DNA of 25,815 nt from CAZHTF01 sp964535305 (GCA_964535305.1 CAZHTF010000046.1:1-25815), one strand, 5' to 3'; numbered from the stretch's first letter, positions 1-8,030 are shown. Numbers and translations: made by a program. The notes: a model not told the origin generated them from the sequence alone.

Positions 1-3000
1 CCGCCGCGGCGCAGATCGTCGCGCCCCGGACGCGTCGCCGGTTGCGGCGGCGGCTGGGCAGCCGTGGGCGTCGGCTCGACTTTCACAGCAGCCGGGCCGC
101 GCGGGCCGCCCGGTAGCGCGAAGGGCAACTCGCTGGGCAACTCGCGGTCGAACTCCGGAATCAGCCGCGCCAAACCCGGCAGCTCGCGCTCCTGAACAGT
201 CGCGTCGGCCCGCGTGGCCATCTGCGTCAACAGCCGCGCGACGCGCGTGCTGAGCTGACCGCCCCAGGCCGCATCCGCCAGGCTGTACAGCTCGCGCGGC
301 TTCCAGAAAGGCTGCTCGGCGAAGCCACTCTTGCTGAGAATCAGGGCCTCGCGTTCGGCCGGATTGGCGGTGCGTGCGCCGTCGAACCAGGCCTTCAGAT
401 ACTCGCTGGCGGGTCCGCCGCCGCCCGTACCCGAGAGCAGCTTGGGCCATTCGCGCAGGTCGTTCAACGCCGCGGCGGTGTCGCCGCCGCCGCGCGCGAT
501 CTCGCGGATCTCCGCCATATAGTGCCAGACATGCTCGCGCACGCCGAGCGCTTCGCGCGCGATGCGGATGCTGGGCTGCGGGTCGGCAAAGCCGGCGACG
601 GTGACGTCGTTGAACGTCAGCAGCTTCTGCGTCACCAAGACACCCAACGGCTCGTCCGTATCGCGCAAGCCGAGCGCCTCGCGGATGCCCGCCACGCTGG
701 CCACCAGCGATTGGTTCAGCGATTGCCGCGCGGCGGCGATCGCGCCGTAGACCTCCGCCTGCGGCGCCGCCGTCTCCTGCGGCGCGCCCACGCGCAGGGC
801 CCGCTCGATCGGACCGAATTCGTCGTTCCAGCGCTTGGCCAGCACCTCCAGCACTTCGTTCAATCGAATGATCTTGCGATCCACGTGCGGCGGCGGACCA
901 TTCAGAAATGTCAGCAGCGCGGCGTACGCTTCGGCGACCGAGCCGGCAGCGGGGATCAGCTTCGGATCACCCATGGCTTCCGCGTCGGCGGCGAGCGTGA
1001 GCACGCGCTCGGACGCTTGTGCAAACGCGTCCGGCTTTTTCAGATCCTCTGCCTGCGCCAGCAGCTGGTCGTAGCGCTGCCGCAGCGCGCTGATCCGCGC
1101 CACGAAATCCGCCCAGTAGCGCACGAACGGATCGGCCTGCCCGGCCTTCATCTCCGTAAGCGGCCGCCAACTTTCGGTCAGCTTGCCCAGGGCCGCGACC
1201 AGCGTGCGCGTGGCCCGCGGCTTGTCGTAGCCGAGCGTCTGCTCGAGCACCTGCAGCGCGAACGAGCGCGACTCGCGCGAGAGCATTCGTAGGGCCAGCT
1301 CGACCTCGCCGGCGATCTGCTTGGGCTGCCCTTCGGCCAGTTCGAGCAGGGCCGCGAGCGCCTCGATTTCGGCGGCCCGCTGCGGCGCTTCGGCGTCGGC
1401 CAGCGCGGCGAGCCCGGATCGGCCGGCGACCTGCCCATACCAGAGCGCATAGACCCGCAGCGCTTCGAGATGCCGCTTGCGCGCGTCGGGCGGCATACTC
1501 AACGGGATGTCGCGCTGCGCCAGGCGCGCTTCGACTTCCGCCAGCACCGGCCGCAGCAGCGATTCCAGCGCGTGCCGCGCGTGGACGGTCTCTACGTATT
1601 CGCGCGGCTTGCTGATGCTGGCGCCGAGGAAGAGCATGCGGGCGTAGACGCCGGCCATTGGCCGACCGTAGGCCTCGACATGCCCGCGCAGCTTCTGAGA
1701 AAGCGCCAGGGCGTCATTCACGCCCGCCAGTGTGATGGCCTCTTTCTTTTCGACAACGCCGACGGCGGCGGCGCAGTCGTTCCGCGGGTTGCGGATCAGG
1801 TCGGCGACCTTGAAGTATCCAAACAGCACGAAGGCCAGCAGCGCCACGGACATCCCGGTTGTGCCCGCGCCGACCAGCCAGCGCATGCGGCGATTGACGG
1901 TGACGTGCTTGGCGGAGCGGAAAACCAGCCCCTGCTCGGGGAAGACCTTCTTGTCGTAGAAGTCATGAATGAAGAAGGCTTTTGAGTCGACGGCCCGCGG
2001 ATGCGTGTCGTCAAGCCGCAGGCCGCGCGTGGCGCGGGCCAGCACGTCGAAGATCGGCGCGCCTTCCTGCACTGCGGAGGTAAAGTAGAAGCCGCGGAAG
2101 AAAGGCGGCTCGAGCAGCGGGCTCTTCTGGAAGATGGTGCCGATGTAATCACCCAGGGCCTGCCCGATCGCGCGGAACGCTTCGGGAAACGTGACCACCA
2201 GGCCGAGCTCGTCATCGGTCGCCTTGCGCTGCAGGTAGCGCATGGCCCAGTCGCGCAAGCGGCGATATACGCCATCGAACGCGCTGGGGAAATCGGCCGG
2301 GTCGTAGGGCGTCTGGAATTCCGTTCCCGGGCGCGACCAGCCGACCATCTGGTTGCGCTGCTGCAGATCAACCCGCACTTCCTCAAAAAATTCGTTGAAC
2401 CCGCCGACCAGGTCCATCTTGGTGACCAGCACAAACGTCGGAAAGCGAATGCCCAGAAGCTGGTGCACCTGCCGCAGCCGGTCACGCAGGATCGAGGCTT
2501 TCTGAGCGCGCTCCTCGGCCGAGTCGCGCAGCAGCTTGTCCGCCGGCAGCGCGATGACGATGCCATTGATCGGGCAGCGCGGGCGGTTGCTCTTCAGCAG
2601 CTTGATGAAGTACTCCCACTCGACCTTGTCCGTCGTGCCCTCTTCGTGAAACGCGATGCGGCCGGCGGTATCGAGAATCACCGCTTCGTTGGTGAACCAC
2701 CAGTTGTAATTCCGCGTGCCGCCGAAGCCGGGCACCTCATCCTTTCCCAGCGGGAAGTCGAGGCCCGAATGGATCAGGCTGGCGGTCTTGCCGCAGCCGG
2801 GCTCACCCATCAGGATGAACCAGGGCAGCTTGTAGACCGATAGGCCGTTGGTGCGCAGCTCGTTGAGCTTGGCCCGGAATTTCTCGCGATAAATACTCTC
2901 CTGCTCGGCGATGTCGCCGCGCGTCGGCCCCTGCGTCGCCAGCGCGCCCGAGAGCGTCTTGGCCCGCTTGCCGCCGATGGCCCGGCGGATCAGCCAGATC

Positions 3001-3185
3001 ACGCCGTAGATCAGCAGCCCGATGCCGCCAATGATCAGGACGGTGAACCGGCCGCGTGCGGTGCCCAGTTGCGGGACGACCGCGAAGAGCACCGTGGCGA
3101 GCGAGCCGAACCCGGCCAAGGCCAGGATCATCCGCATCGCCGGCGGCAGCTTGAAGAACTGCATCAGGACTTGATTGACGTTCAC
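1..3185 (-). CDS. tssM: Type VI secretion inner-membrane protein TssM (IcmF family), 3' end beyond window
   Basis: TssM is the large inner-membrane scaffold that joins TssL and the lipoprotein TssJ into the T6SS trans-envelope complex. The frame is open from a GTG at 3183-3185 to the window edge, about 1061 codons with no stop. The GTG has a GAGGA Shine-Dalgarno and lies 24 bases after the tssL stop. Two membrane segments lie near residues 18-40 and 47-66. A cytoplasmic P-loop NTPase domain follows, with Walker A GEPGCGKT (about 127-134), LDTAGR (171-176) and a TKMD element (about 255-258). A third hydrophobic segment near 443-465 precedes the long periplasmic region. The visible end is Pro-rich (PPPQPATRP). 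Family members are usually 1100-1300 residues, so the C-terminal domain is probably outside. I spot-checked the frame at several points and saw no frameshift. Confidence 0.93.
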   Translation of the reverse strand, partial: MNVNQVLMQFFKLPPAMRMILALAGFGSLATVLFAVVPQLGTARGRFTVLIIGGIGLLIYGVIWLIRRAIGGKRAKTLSGALATQGPTRGDIAEQESIYREKFRAKLNELRTNGLSVYKLPWFILMGEPGCGKTASLIHSGLDFPLGKDEVPGFGGTRNYNWWFTNEAVILDTAGRIAFHEEGTTDKVEWEYFIKLLKSNRPRCPINGIVIALPADKLLRDSAEERAQKASILRDRLRQVHQLLGIRFPTFVLVTKMDLVGGFNEFFEEVRVDLQQRNQMVGWSRPGTEFQTPYDPADFPSAFDGVYRRLRDWAMRYLQRKATDDELGLVVTFPEAFRAIGQALGDYIGTIFQKSPLLEPPFFRGFYFTSAVQEGAPIFDVLARATRGLRLDDTHPRAVDSKAFFIHDFYDKKVFPEQGLVFRSAKHVTVNRRMRWLVGAGTTGMSVALLAFVLFGYFKVADLIRNPRNDCAAAVGVVEKKEAITLAGVNDALALSQKLRGHVEAYGRPMAGVYARMLFLGASISKPREYVETVHARHALESLLRPVLAEVEARLAQRDIPLSMPPDARKRHLEALRVYALWYGQVAGRSGLAALADAEAPQRAAEIEALAALLELAEGQPKQIAGEVELALRMLSRESRSFALQVLEQTLGYDKPRATRTLVAALGKLTESWRPLTEMKAGQADPFVRYWADFVARISALRQRYDQLLAQAEDLKKPDAFAQASERVLTLAADAEAMGDPKLIPAAGSVAEAYAALLTFLNGPPPHVDRKIIRLNEVLEVLAKRWNDEFGPIERALRVGAPQETAAPQAEVYGAIAAARQSLNQSLVASVAGIREALGLRDTDEPLGVLVTQKLLTFNDVTVAGFADPQPSIRIAREALGVREHVWHYMAEIREIARGGGDTAAALNDLREWPKLLSGTGGGGPASEYLKAWFDGARTANPAEREALILSKSGFAEQPFWKPRELYSLADAAWGGQLSTRVARLLTQMATRADATVQERELPGLARLIPEFDRELPSELPFALPGGPRGPAAVKVEPTPTAAQPPPQPATRPGRDDLRRG

Positions 3186-3209
3186 GGCTGCGGTTCCTCG
3201 TTCCAGGCT

Positions 3210-4031
3210 CTAAGAGCGGACCGGAAGCGTGCTCGGCATCGTGGCGGGCAGCGTCGTCGGCGGCGCCGGCGGGGCGGCGGGGATCGCGACCCGCGAAAGG
3301 CCCGCATCCGGCTCGATCCGCGTCTGACTCGCGAACCTGCGCAAGTCTTCCACCATCTCGCTCCAGGTGAACCAACTTCCGACAATGTAGATCGCCAGCA
3401 GGCAGCCGAAAGCAATCAGCACGTACAGCAGCCGCGTCACCGGTTCGTAATTCGGGTCGAGGCGAATGGTGTGATCGTCGGCCTCGGGGAACAACTCCTT
3501 GGTGCGCGTCTGCGCGTACGCCGGCAGCTTCGAGAACATGCGGCTCTTGTATTCGCGCCAGGCGTCCAGATCCAAGGCATACTTGCCTTTGAATCCGCAT
3601 TGCAGCGCGACGTAGAACGTCATCACGATCTCAGTCTTGGCGCGCAGGTCGTGCCGCTGATTCTGCTCGGCGATCTCCATTTCCTTCACGGCTTCGTCGC
3701 TGGCTTCGTAGAACTGCTCGCCGCCCAGCGCCTCGCGATGGCCCAGCAGCGTCACCTCGAGCGGCTCATTGGCCCACTCGTGCCGATGCATCCACGGGCA
3801 ATTGAGGATCATCACCTCGTCGATCAGGTAGACCATCGCGACACGGGCCTTGGTCCATTGATCCCACAGGCCCGGCTCGGTGTGGCTGCGCTGGTCCAGG
3901 TCGCTCAGCAACGCCCGCACCTGGGCCCGCGTGTCGGCGTATGAGACGTCCTCCCCGTCCGCGACACGCCGCTGAAACGCCACCAGGTACAGCACGACCT
4001 CGACCGACAGATCGTAGACAGACAGGGCCAC
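3210..4031 (-). CDS. tssL: Type VI secretion protein TssL (DotU family), short form
   Basis: TssL is the C-tail-anchored inner-membrane partner of TssM in the T6SS membrane complex and contacts the TssK baseplate. The 273-residue product starts at GTG 4029-4031, with AGGAG about six bases upstream and 18 bases after the tssK stop. The DotU helical domain covers residues 1-195, including the family-like stretch VYLIDEVMILNCPW (67-80) and a GGEQFY element (103-108). One membrane segment spans about 201-220. The remaining roughly 50 residues form a short periplasmic tail rich in Pro, Ala and Thr. There is no OmpA-like peptidoglycan-binding domain, so cell-wall anchoring would need another protein. 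The close spacing to tssK and tssM indicates one transcript. Confidence 0.92.
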   Translation of the reverse strand: MALSVYDLSVEVVLYLVAFQRRVADGEDVSYADTRAQVRALLSDLDQRSHTEPGLWDQWTKARVAMVYLIDEVMILNCPWMHRHEWANEPLEVTLLGHREALGGEQFYEASDEAVKEMEIAEQNQRHDLRAKTEIVMTFYVALQCGFKGKYALDLDAWREYKSRMFSKLPAYAQTRTKELFPEADDHTIRLDPNYEPVTRLLYVLIAFGCLLAIYIVGSWFTWSEMVEDLRRFASQTRIEPDAGLSRVAIPAAPPAPPTTLPATMPSTLPVRS

Positions 4032-4049
4032 GCCGCGCTCCTGCAGGCC

Positions 4050-5408
4050 TTATTTGAGCTTGATCACGAACAAAGAGATCTTCAGCGGCGAGAGCTTGGG
4101 CAAATCCGCCGGTGGCATGCGGATGAAAATGCCGCGCTCGCTCTCGCAGTGCTCCCAGTAGGTCGGCGTCCGCGAGATGCGGAAATAGTGCTGATCGGCC
4201 GACTTGGGCAGGTTCGGCACCGTCCCCGCGCTGCGGAACTCCAGACCCGGCAGACGCCGTTGATAGACCGTCTCCGCGTCGCGCGGCGAGGCCAGCTTGA
4301 AATTGATCGTGCGGAAGAGCGCCAGAATGTCATCCACCGACATCTGCCCGCGAATGCCCAGGAACAGCTCGTGCTTGGGGGTGAACCACTCGTGGTCGAG
4401 CGTCACGCCGTAGCCGCCTTCGCGCTGCTCGAACGGGCGTTCGATGTAATCGCGCGGCAGCATGCCGTTGACCAAAGCCCGCAGATAGCGCATCAGCTCT
4501 TCGAACACCGGGCCGGGGTCGTCGTGGTTGTAGAGCGGCAACTCGCGCGGGCGGCGCGTGTCGTCCCAGAGCGAAATGCGGCCGATGCCGTCGCACAGTG
4601 CGTTGTATAGCAGCCAGGGGTGCAGCTCGGGCGCGCCGGCCAGCGTCCCGAAGCGCACCGTCAGCTCATTGAGCGCCTGCAGCTTGACCAGTTGCTCCAT
4701 GTCGCCGGGCGAAGCCGTCGCATACGTCAACGCCCGCTCGGAAGCGTCGGCGCCCAGTTGCTCACAGCGCGCGCGAATGTCGTTCCAGAGCGCATCCACC
4801 GCGCCGGCCAGCGGCGCCCAGGCGCGATTTCGCAGCAGCGGCGGAATGCGCGTGCGCACCAGCTTGGGGCCGGCGGCGGAGCGCTCCAGTTGCCCCAGGC
4901 AAACGCATTCGAACCCGGTGCGATCCTCATTTCCCAGGAAAAACGCGCCGCGGAGCCGGCGCACCTCGATCGCCTGCGGATTTTCGCCGGTGTTTTCGTC
5001 GTAGCGCTCGACCACGTCGATCACGTAGCGCGTCGGCCGGCCGCTCAGGTCGCCGGGCGCCTGCACGTTCCCGCGGACGGGCTGCACCTGCGGCACGCCG
5101 AAAAAGACGTCCAGCGGTCCGCTGGAGGCATCGAAAGGTTTCTTGAAATCGCGCGGGTCAAGCGCGCAGTTCTCGGGCACTTTCACGAACGTGCCGTCGC
5201 GCAGCAGCAGCTCGCAGGCGCGGATCTCGAGCACGTGGTTGGCGATCGCGTCTTCGGCCAGCTCCAGCGCCAGAAAGCCCCAGGCGTACGGCTCGACCGC
5301 GGTCGCCCCGATGCCACGCAGCGTCTCAAATTGCCGGAACGCGGCCTGTAAATGATGCGGACGAAGAAACTGGCCCTCCGACCAATGAACCTCCGGCCAG
5401 AATTTCAT
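4050..5408 (-). CDS. tssK: Type VI secretion baseplate protein TssK (ImpJ/VasE family)
   Basis: TssK is the trimeric baseplate component that links the phage-like baseplate to the TssL/TssM membrane complex. The 452-residue length is normal for the family. The N-terminus carries the strongly conserved opening WSEGQFLRPHHLQ (about 9-21), which identifies the family. The start is ATG 5406-5408. Only a weak GGGA lies upstream, which may mean coupling to tssJ or an unusual ribosome site. A 105-base gap separates it from the tssJ stop and shows no further gene. It ends in TAA, with the tssL ribosome-binding site directly after it. There is no signal peptide or membrane segment, as expected for a cytoplasmic baseplate protein. 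Confidence 0.93.
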   Translation of the reverse strand: MKFWPEVHWSEGQFLRPHHLQAAFRQFETLRGIGATAVEPYAWGFLALELAEDAIANHVLEIRACELLLRDGTFVKVPENCALDPRDFKKPFDASSGPLDVFFGVPQVQPVRGNVQAPGDLSGRPTRYVIDVVERYDENTGENPQAIEVRRLRGAFFLGNEDRTGFECVCLGQLERSAAGPKLVRTRIPPLLRNRAWAPLAGAVDALWNDIRARCEQLGADASERALTYATASPGDMEQLVKLQALNELTVRFGTLAGAPELHPWLLYNALCDGIGRISLWDDTRRPRELPLYNHDDPGPVFEELMRYLRALVNGMLPRDYIERPFEQREGGYGVTLDHEWFTPKHELFLGIRGQMSVDDILALFRTINFKLASPRDAETVYQRRLPGLEFRSAGTVPNLPKSADQHYFRISRTPTYWEHCESERGIFIRMPPADLPKLSPLKISLFVIKLK

Positions 5409-5513
5409 CGCGTGTGTCCCGAGCAGGTGCGGCGATCAAGCGTCCAAGTTGCACGACCGGTCGGTCGGCGATCTTACAGGTGCGACCCGCGAATGCACAG
5501 CGACCCGCGGCGA

Positions 5514-6065
5514 CTAGCGGCGGATCCACTCCATGTTCTTGCGGCCGACCGAGACGCGGATCTGGTTCTCCCAGGCCGGCAGCGGCTTGATCTGCAACGG
5601 CTCCACCGGCAGCACGTTGCGCCCGTCCGTGAAGCGGCCAAAGATCAGGATCGAGCCGCCCCAGGTGTCCGGGTGCTTCACTTCCACATTCACCTGCGGC
5701 TTGGCGCCGGCGGGCAAGTCGCGAGCCGAGACTAGCGGGCCGCCCATCAACGTATCGCGCTTGTCGGCCGCGTGCCGCAGGGCGTAGATCTGATCCCGGG
5801 CAATGTTATTGAACTTGGCCTCGTTCTGATCGCGCGATTGGAACCACTCCTTCGCCCGCACGCTGCCGTTCACCAACTCCGGATAGCGCTTCGCGTTTTC
5901 GCCGTCCAGGCAGACGATATCCACCTCGAGCTGCTCGCGACGCAGATCGTCACCGGCGGCGTTGATCACATCCCCTAACTCAAACGTTACGGTGTAGTTG
6001 CTGCAACCCACCAGCGCAAACAGCAGGCAAGCGACGGGAAGGCAGGTCAGGCGACGCGTGTACAT
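5514..6065 (-). CDS. tssJ: Outer-membrane lipoprotein, probable type VI secretion TssJ
   Basis: The 183-residue product begins with a lipoprotein signal peptide: Arg residues at 4-5, a hydrophobic core, then the lipobox LVGC with the acylated Cys at 21. Mature Ser-Asn after the Cys is compatible with outer-membrane sorting. The rest looks beta-rich, in line with the transthyretin-like fold of TssJ, but I see no diagnostic TssJ motif. The name therefore rests largely on being the first gene before tssK-tssL-tssM and on the lipobox. TssJ binds the periplasmic part of TssM and ties the complex to the outer membrane. The start ATG 6063-6065 has AGGA about seven bases upstream. A generic lipoprotein of the same operon is the alternative. 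Confidence 0.72.
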   Translation of the reverse strand: MYTRRLTCLPVACLLFALVGCSNYTVTFELGDVINAAGDDLRREQLEVDIVCLDGENAKRYPELVNGSVRAKEWFQSRDQNEAKFNNIARDQIYALRHAADKRDTLMGGPLVSARDLPAGAKPQVNVEVKHPDTWGGSILIFGRFTDGRNVLPVEPLQIKPLPAWENQIRVSVGRKNMEWIRR

Positions 6066-6086
6066 GAGCAGTCCTTTCCAGGTTCG

Positions 6087-6109
6087 GTGCGCCGACTTTC
6101 GCGGCGCAC
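6087..6109 (-). promoter_or_regulatory. Perfect inverted repeat in the tssJ leader
   Basis: GTGCGCCG and CGGCGCAC form a perfect 8-bp stem around a 7-base loop, about 20 bases upstream of the tssJ start and downstream of the candidate -10 box. It could be an RNA hairpin in the secretion-operon leader or a dyad operator for a dimeric regulator such as the divergent GbsR-type protein. The symmetry is seen directly; the role is inference. Confidence 0.5.
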
Positions 6110-6137
6110 GATGATTCGAAGCGAACCGCGCAGCGCC

Positions 6138-6165
6138 AGTATCGGCCCGGCGGCGCGAATTTCAA
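6138..6165 (-). promoter_or_regulatory. Candidate sigma70-type promoter for the tssJKLM operon
   Basis: On the minus strand TTGAAA (6160-6165) is followed after 16 bases by GATACT (6138-6143). These are close to the -35 and -10 consensus with acceptable spacing. Transcription would begin near 6131, giving a leader of about 65 bases that contains the 6087-6109 inverted repeat. This is a hand-found match only. Confidence 0.5.
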
Positions 6166-6278
6166 GGCAGCGCCGCCGCCGGAAGCCGCGCAGCCGTCGA
6201 AGCGCCGGCCGTCCGCCAAACGCGGGTGAGCGCGGCGCGAGCCGGGCGCGGGCGGCGCGGAAATCGAACGCCGTGCGC

Positions 6279-6306
6279 TTGCCGGCGCGCTCCGCACGAA
6301 TATCAT
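6279..6306 (+). promoter_or_regulatory. Candidate sigma70-type promoter for the GbsR-type regulator
   Basis: TTGCCG (6279-6284), a 16-base spacer and TATCAT (6301-6306, five of six consensus bases) lie 36 bases before the regulator's ATG. A GGAG element sits about nine bases upstream of the start. The promoter is divergent from the candidate tssJ promoter, with about 110 bases between the two -35 boxes. The 277-base gap 6066-6342 holds both promoters and no gene. Confidence 0.55.
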
Positions 6307-6342
6307 CTTTCTGTGGCTTCTGAAAGTTCGGAGACGCGTGCC

Positions 6343-6918
6343 ATGAACGCCTTTGAAGAATCCAAGAACCTTCTGGTGCAGCGCTGGGGCGAGATGGGCG
6401 GATACTGGGGCATCAACCGCACGATGGCCGAGATCCACGCACTGCTATTTGTCACCCGCCAGCCGCTGTGCACCGACGACATCATGGCCCAGTTGCAGAT
6501 TTCGCGCGGCAATACCAGCATGAACCTGCGGGCCTTAGTCGATTGGGGCCTGATCCGCCGCGAGCACAAGATGGGCGATCGCAAGGAGTACTTCGTCGCC
6601 GACACCGACGTCTGGCACATGTTCGAGACGATCATGCGCGAGCGCCGCCGCCGCGAGGTCGAGCCGATCCTGGCGACAATCAACCGCGCGCTCGAGACCG
6701 CCGACTTACGCGAAGGAAAGCTCAGCGGCGTGGCCGCCGAGGACGCCGCGGAGTTCCGCCGCCGGCTGGTCGATCTGCGAAATTTCCTGGAGACAATGGG
6801 CCGGCTATTTGACATGGTACTGCAGTTTGGCGGCGACGGACTCGACCGCATCGCCCGCTCGATGGCCGTCCCGGCGAAAATGCCGAAACCACGCGCGCGA
6901 GTTGCGAGTAGTGAGTAG
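6343..6918 (+). CDS. GbsR/MarR-type winged-helix transcriptional regulator
   Basis: The 191-residue protein resembles the GbsR group (COG1510) of MarR-like repressors. An N-terminal helix (about 1-25) is followed by a winged helix-turn-helix near residues 28-88. This includes TDDIMAQLQISRGNTSMNLR (44-63) as the helix-turn-helix and GDRKEYFVA as the wing. Charged helices after residue 90 probably mediate dimerisation. The start is ATG 6343, chosen over an upstream in-frame ATG at 6226 because 6343 has GGAG and a promoter just before it, and the upstream extension is Arg-rich non-family sequence. It diverges from the T6SS operon, so control of that operon is a reasonable guess. The last codons and the TAG stop lie inside the palindromic repeat at 6898-7088. 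GbsR members regulate varied targets, so the ligand cannot be read here. Confidence 0.85.
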   Translation: MNAFEESKNLLVQRWGEMGGYWGINRTMAEIHALLFVTRQPLCTDDIMAQLQISRGNTSMNLRALVDWGLIRREHKMGDRKEYFVADTDVWHMFETIMRERRRREVEPILATINRALETADLREGKLSGVAAEDAAEFRRRLVDLRNFLETMGRLFDMVLQFGGDGLDRIARSMAVPAKMPKPRARVASSE

Positions 6919-7088
6919 CGAGAAAACAGTTGCGAGTGTCGAGTAGCGAGGAACGAGTTACAGAAAGACGGTTGCGAGTTACTAGTAGCGAGGAACGAGT
7001 TACAGAGGACCGAGCAGTCTGGCTGCTCTCCGATACTCGTTACTCGATACTAGTAACTCGCAATTGTTTTCCCGCTACTCGCAACTCG
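6898..7088. repeat. MITE/REP-like palindromic element between convergent genes
   Basis: This AT-richer stretch of about 191 bases is bounded by perfect 14-bp inverted ends, CGAGTTGCGAGTAG at 6898-6911 and its complement at 7075-7088. The left arm contains a 42-base direct repeat (6929-6970 and 6971-7012; 35 of 42 positions agree by hand). The centre folds as GAGCAG (7012-7017), a 5-base loop and CTGCTC (7023-7028). A 16-bp perfect stem, 6972-6987 with 7048-7063, extends outward with mismatches. It encodes no protein of its own. It sits between the stops of the regulator and tsf, so a transcript from either side would form a long hairpin and could terminate. No second copy was seen in the window. 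Confidence 0.8.
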
Positions 7089-7091
7089 AAT

Positions 7092-7919
7092 TCAGCTCCC
7101 GCCGATGGCCAAACGCACAAAGCGGTTGACCGTCAGCCCGGGTGAAGCCTGATTGAGCACCGCTGCGACCGACTGCTTGTCGTCCTTGACGAACGGCTGC
7201 TCGAGCAACACGAATTCCGCGAACCAGCGGCTCAGCTTGCCTTCGACGATCTTTTCGATCACCGCCGGCGGCTTGCCACCTGCCTGGGCGGCGGCGGCGT
7301 CTCGCTCACGCTGCACTTCCGCCGGATCGACCTCTTCACGCCGAACGACCGCCGGACGCATCGACGTGATGTGCATGCAGATATCTTTCATGGTGTCGTC
7401 GCTGCATTCCTGGTTCATCTCGACCATCGCGGCGACCTGCGAATTGAAGTGCGTGTACGAGCCAACCACGCCCGCCAGCCGCTGCACGTCGGCGATCTTG
7501 ACGTTCTCGCGGATGCGATTGACGACTTCATCCATGTAATCGCCCAGCGTGCGCGAGCGGTCATCCATGAAGGCCACCGTCCGCAGGCTTTCGGGCGTTG
7601 GATTGGGCGTGGCGGCGGCGTGCCGCGCGATTTGCTGGCTAAGCTTGATGAAATCTTCGGTATTCGCGACCGGGGCAGTCTCGCAACTGAGCTTCAGTAT
7701 CGCGCCGGCCCGGGCGGCCTTGTCGATATGGCAGACGACGCGACCCTGCGTGGTCTCACGATCCGCCAGTTTGCCAATCTTGACCAGGCCCTTCTTTTTA
7801 AGAATTTCTTCGGCCAGGCGCTCGTCTCCCTTGGCCTCGGCCAGGGCTTGCTTGCATTCCATCATCGGCAGACCGGTCTTGTCGCGAAACGCCTTGACAA
7901 CTGCAGCGCTGATTTCCAT
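7092..7919 (-). CDS. tsf: Translation elongation factor Ts
   Basis: EF-Ts is the guanine-nucleotide exchange factor that recycles EF-Tu. The 275-residue protein has the N-terminal UBA-like segment with the family signature KAFRDKTGLPMMECKQAL (9-26), then the core and dimerisation regions. The ATG at 7917-7919 is chosen because the family sequence begins right there and a GAGG lies upstream; an in-frame extension to 7985 is not family-like. The usual TDFV motif that inserts into EF-Tu reads TAPV here (residues 81-84, in CETAPVAN). It follows rpsB after 111 bases, the common bacterial rpsB-tsf arrangement, and is probably co-transcribed. The stop lies three bases outside the palindromic element. 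Confidence 0.97.
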   Translation of the reverse strand: MEISAAVVKAFRDKTGLPMMECKQALAEAKGDERLAEEILKKKGLVKIGKLADRETTQGRVVCHIDKAARAGAILKLSCETAPVANTEDFIKLSQQIARHAAATPNPTPESLRTVAFMDDRSRTLGDYMDEVVNRIRENVKIADVQRLAGVVGSYTHFNSQVAAMVEMNQECSDDTMKDICMHITSMRPAVVRREEVDPAEVQRERDAAAAQAGGKPPAVIEKIVEGKLSRWFAEFVLLEQPFVKDDKQSVAAVLNQASPGLTVNRFVRLAIGGS

Positions 7920-8030
7920 TCGAACGCCCTCGTCTCGTGGAGATAATCCGCCCGGTCGATTCGCTGCGCACCGGATGCGCCGCAACCTGCAACGCCGAGC
8001 ACACGCCCCGTACGAACGTGCGGACCTCGG

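Noticed and set aside
1470..3944. Several plus-strand frames (1470-1985, 2001-2843, 3069-3944) and out-of-frame minus-strand frames across tssM and tssL.
   Set aside because: The true tssM frame is continuous from 3185 to the edge with Walker and membrane motifs; the others are shadows. A tssM frameshift was considered and rejected after checking the frame at several points.
6898..7088. A short CRISPR array, suggested by the repeated GAGTAGCGAG-like words.
   Set aside because: Repeats are inverted and overlapping, with no uniform spacers and no cas genes nearby; a palindromic element fits better.
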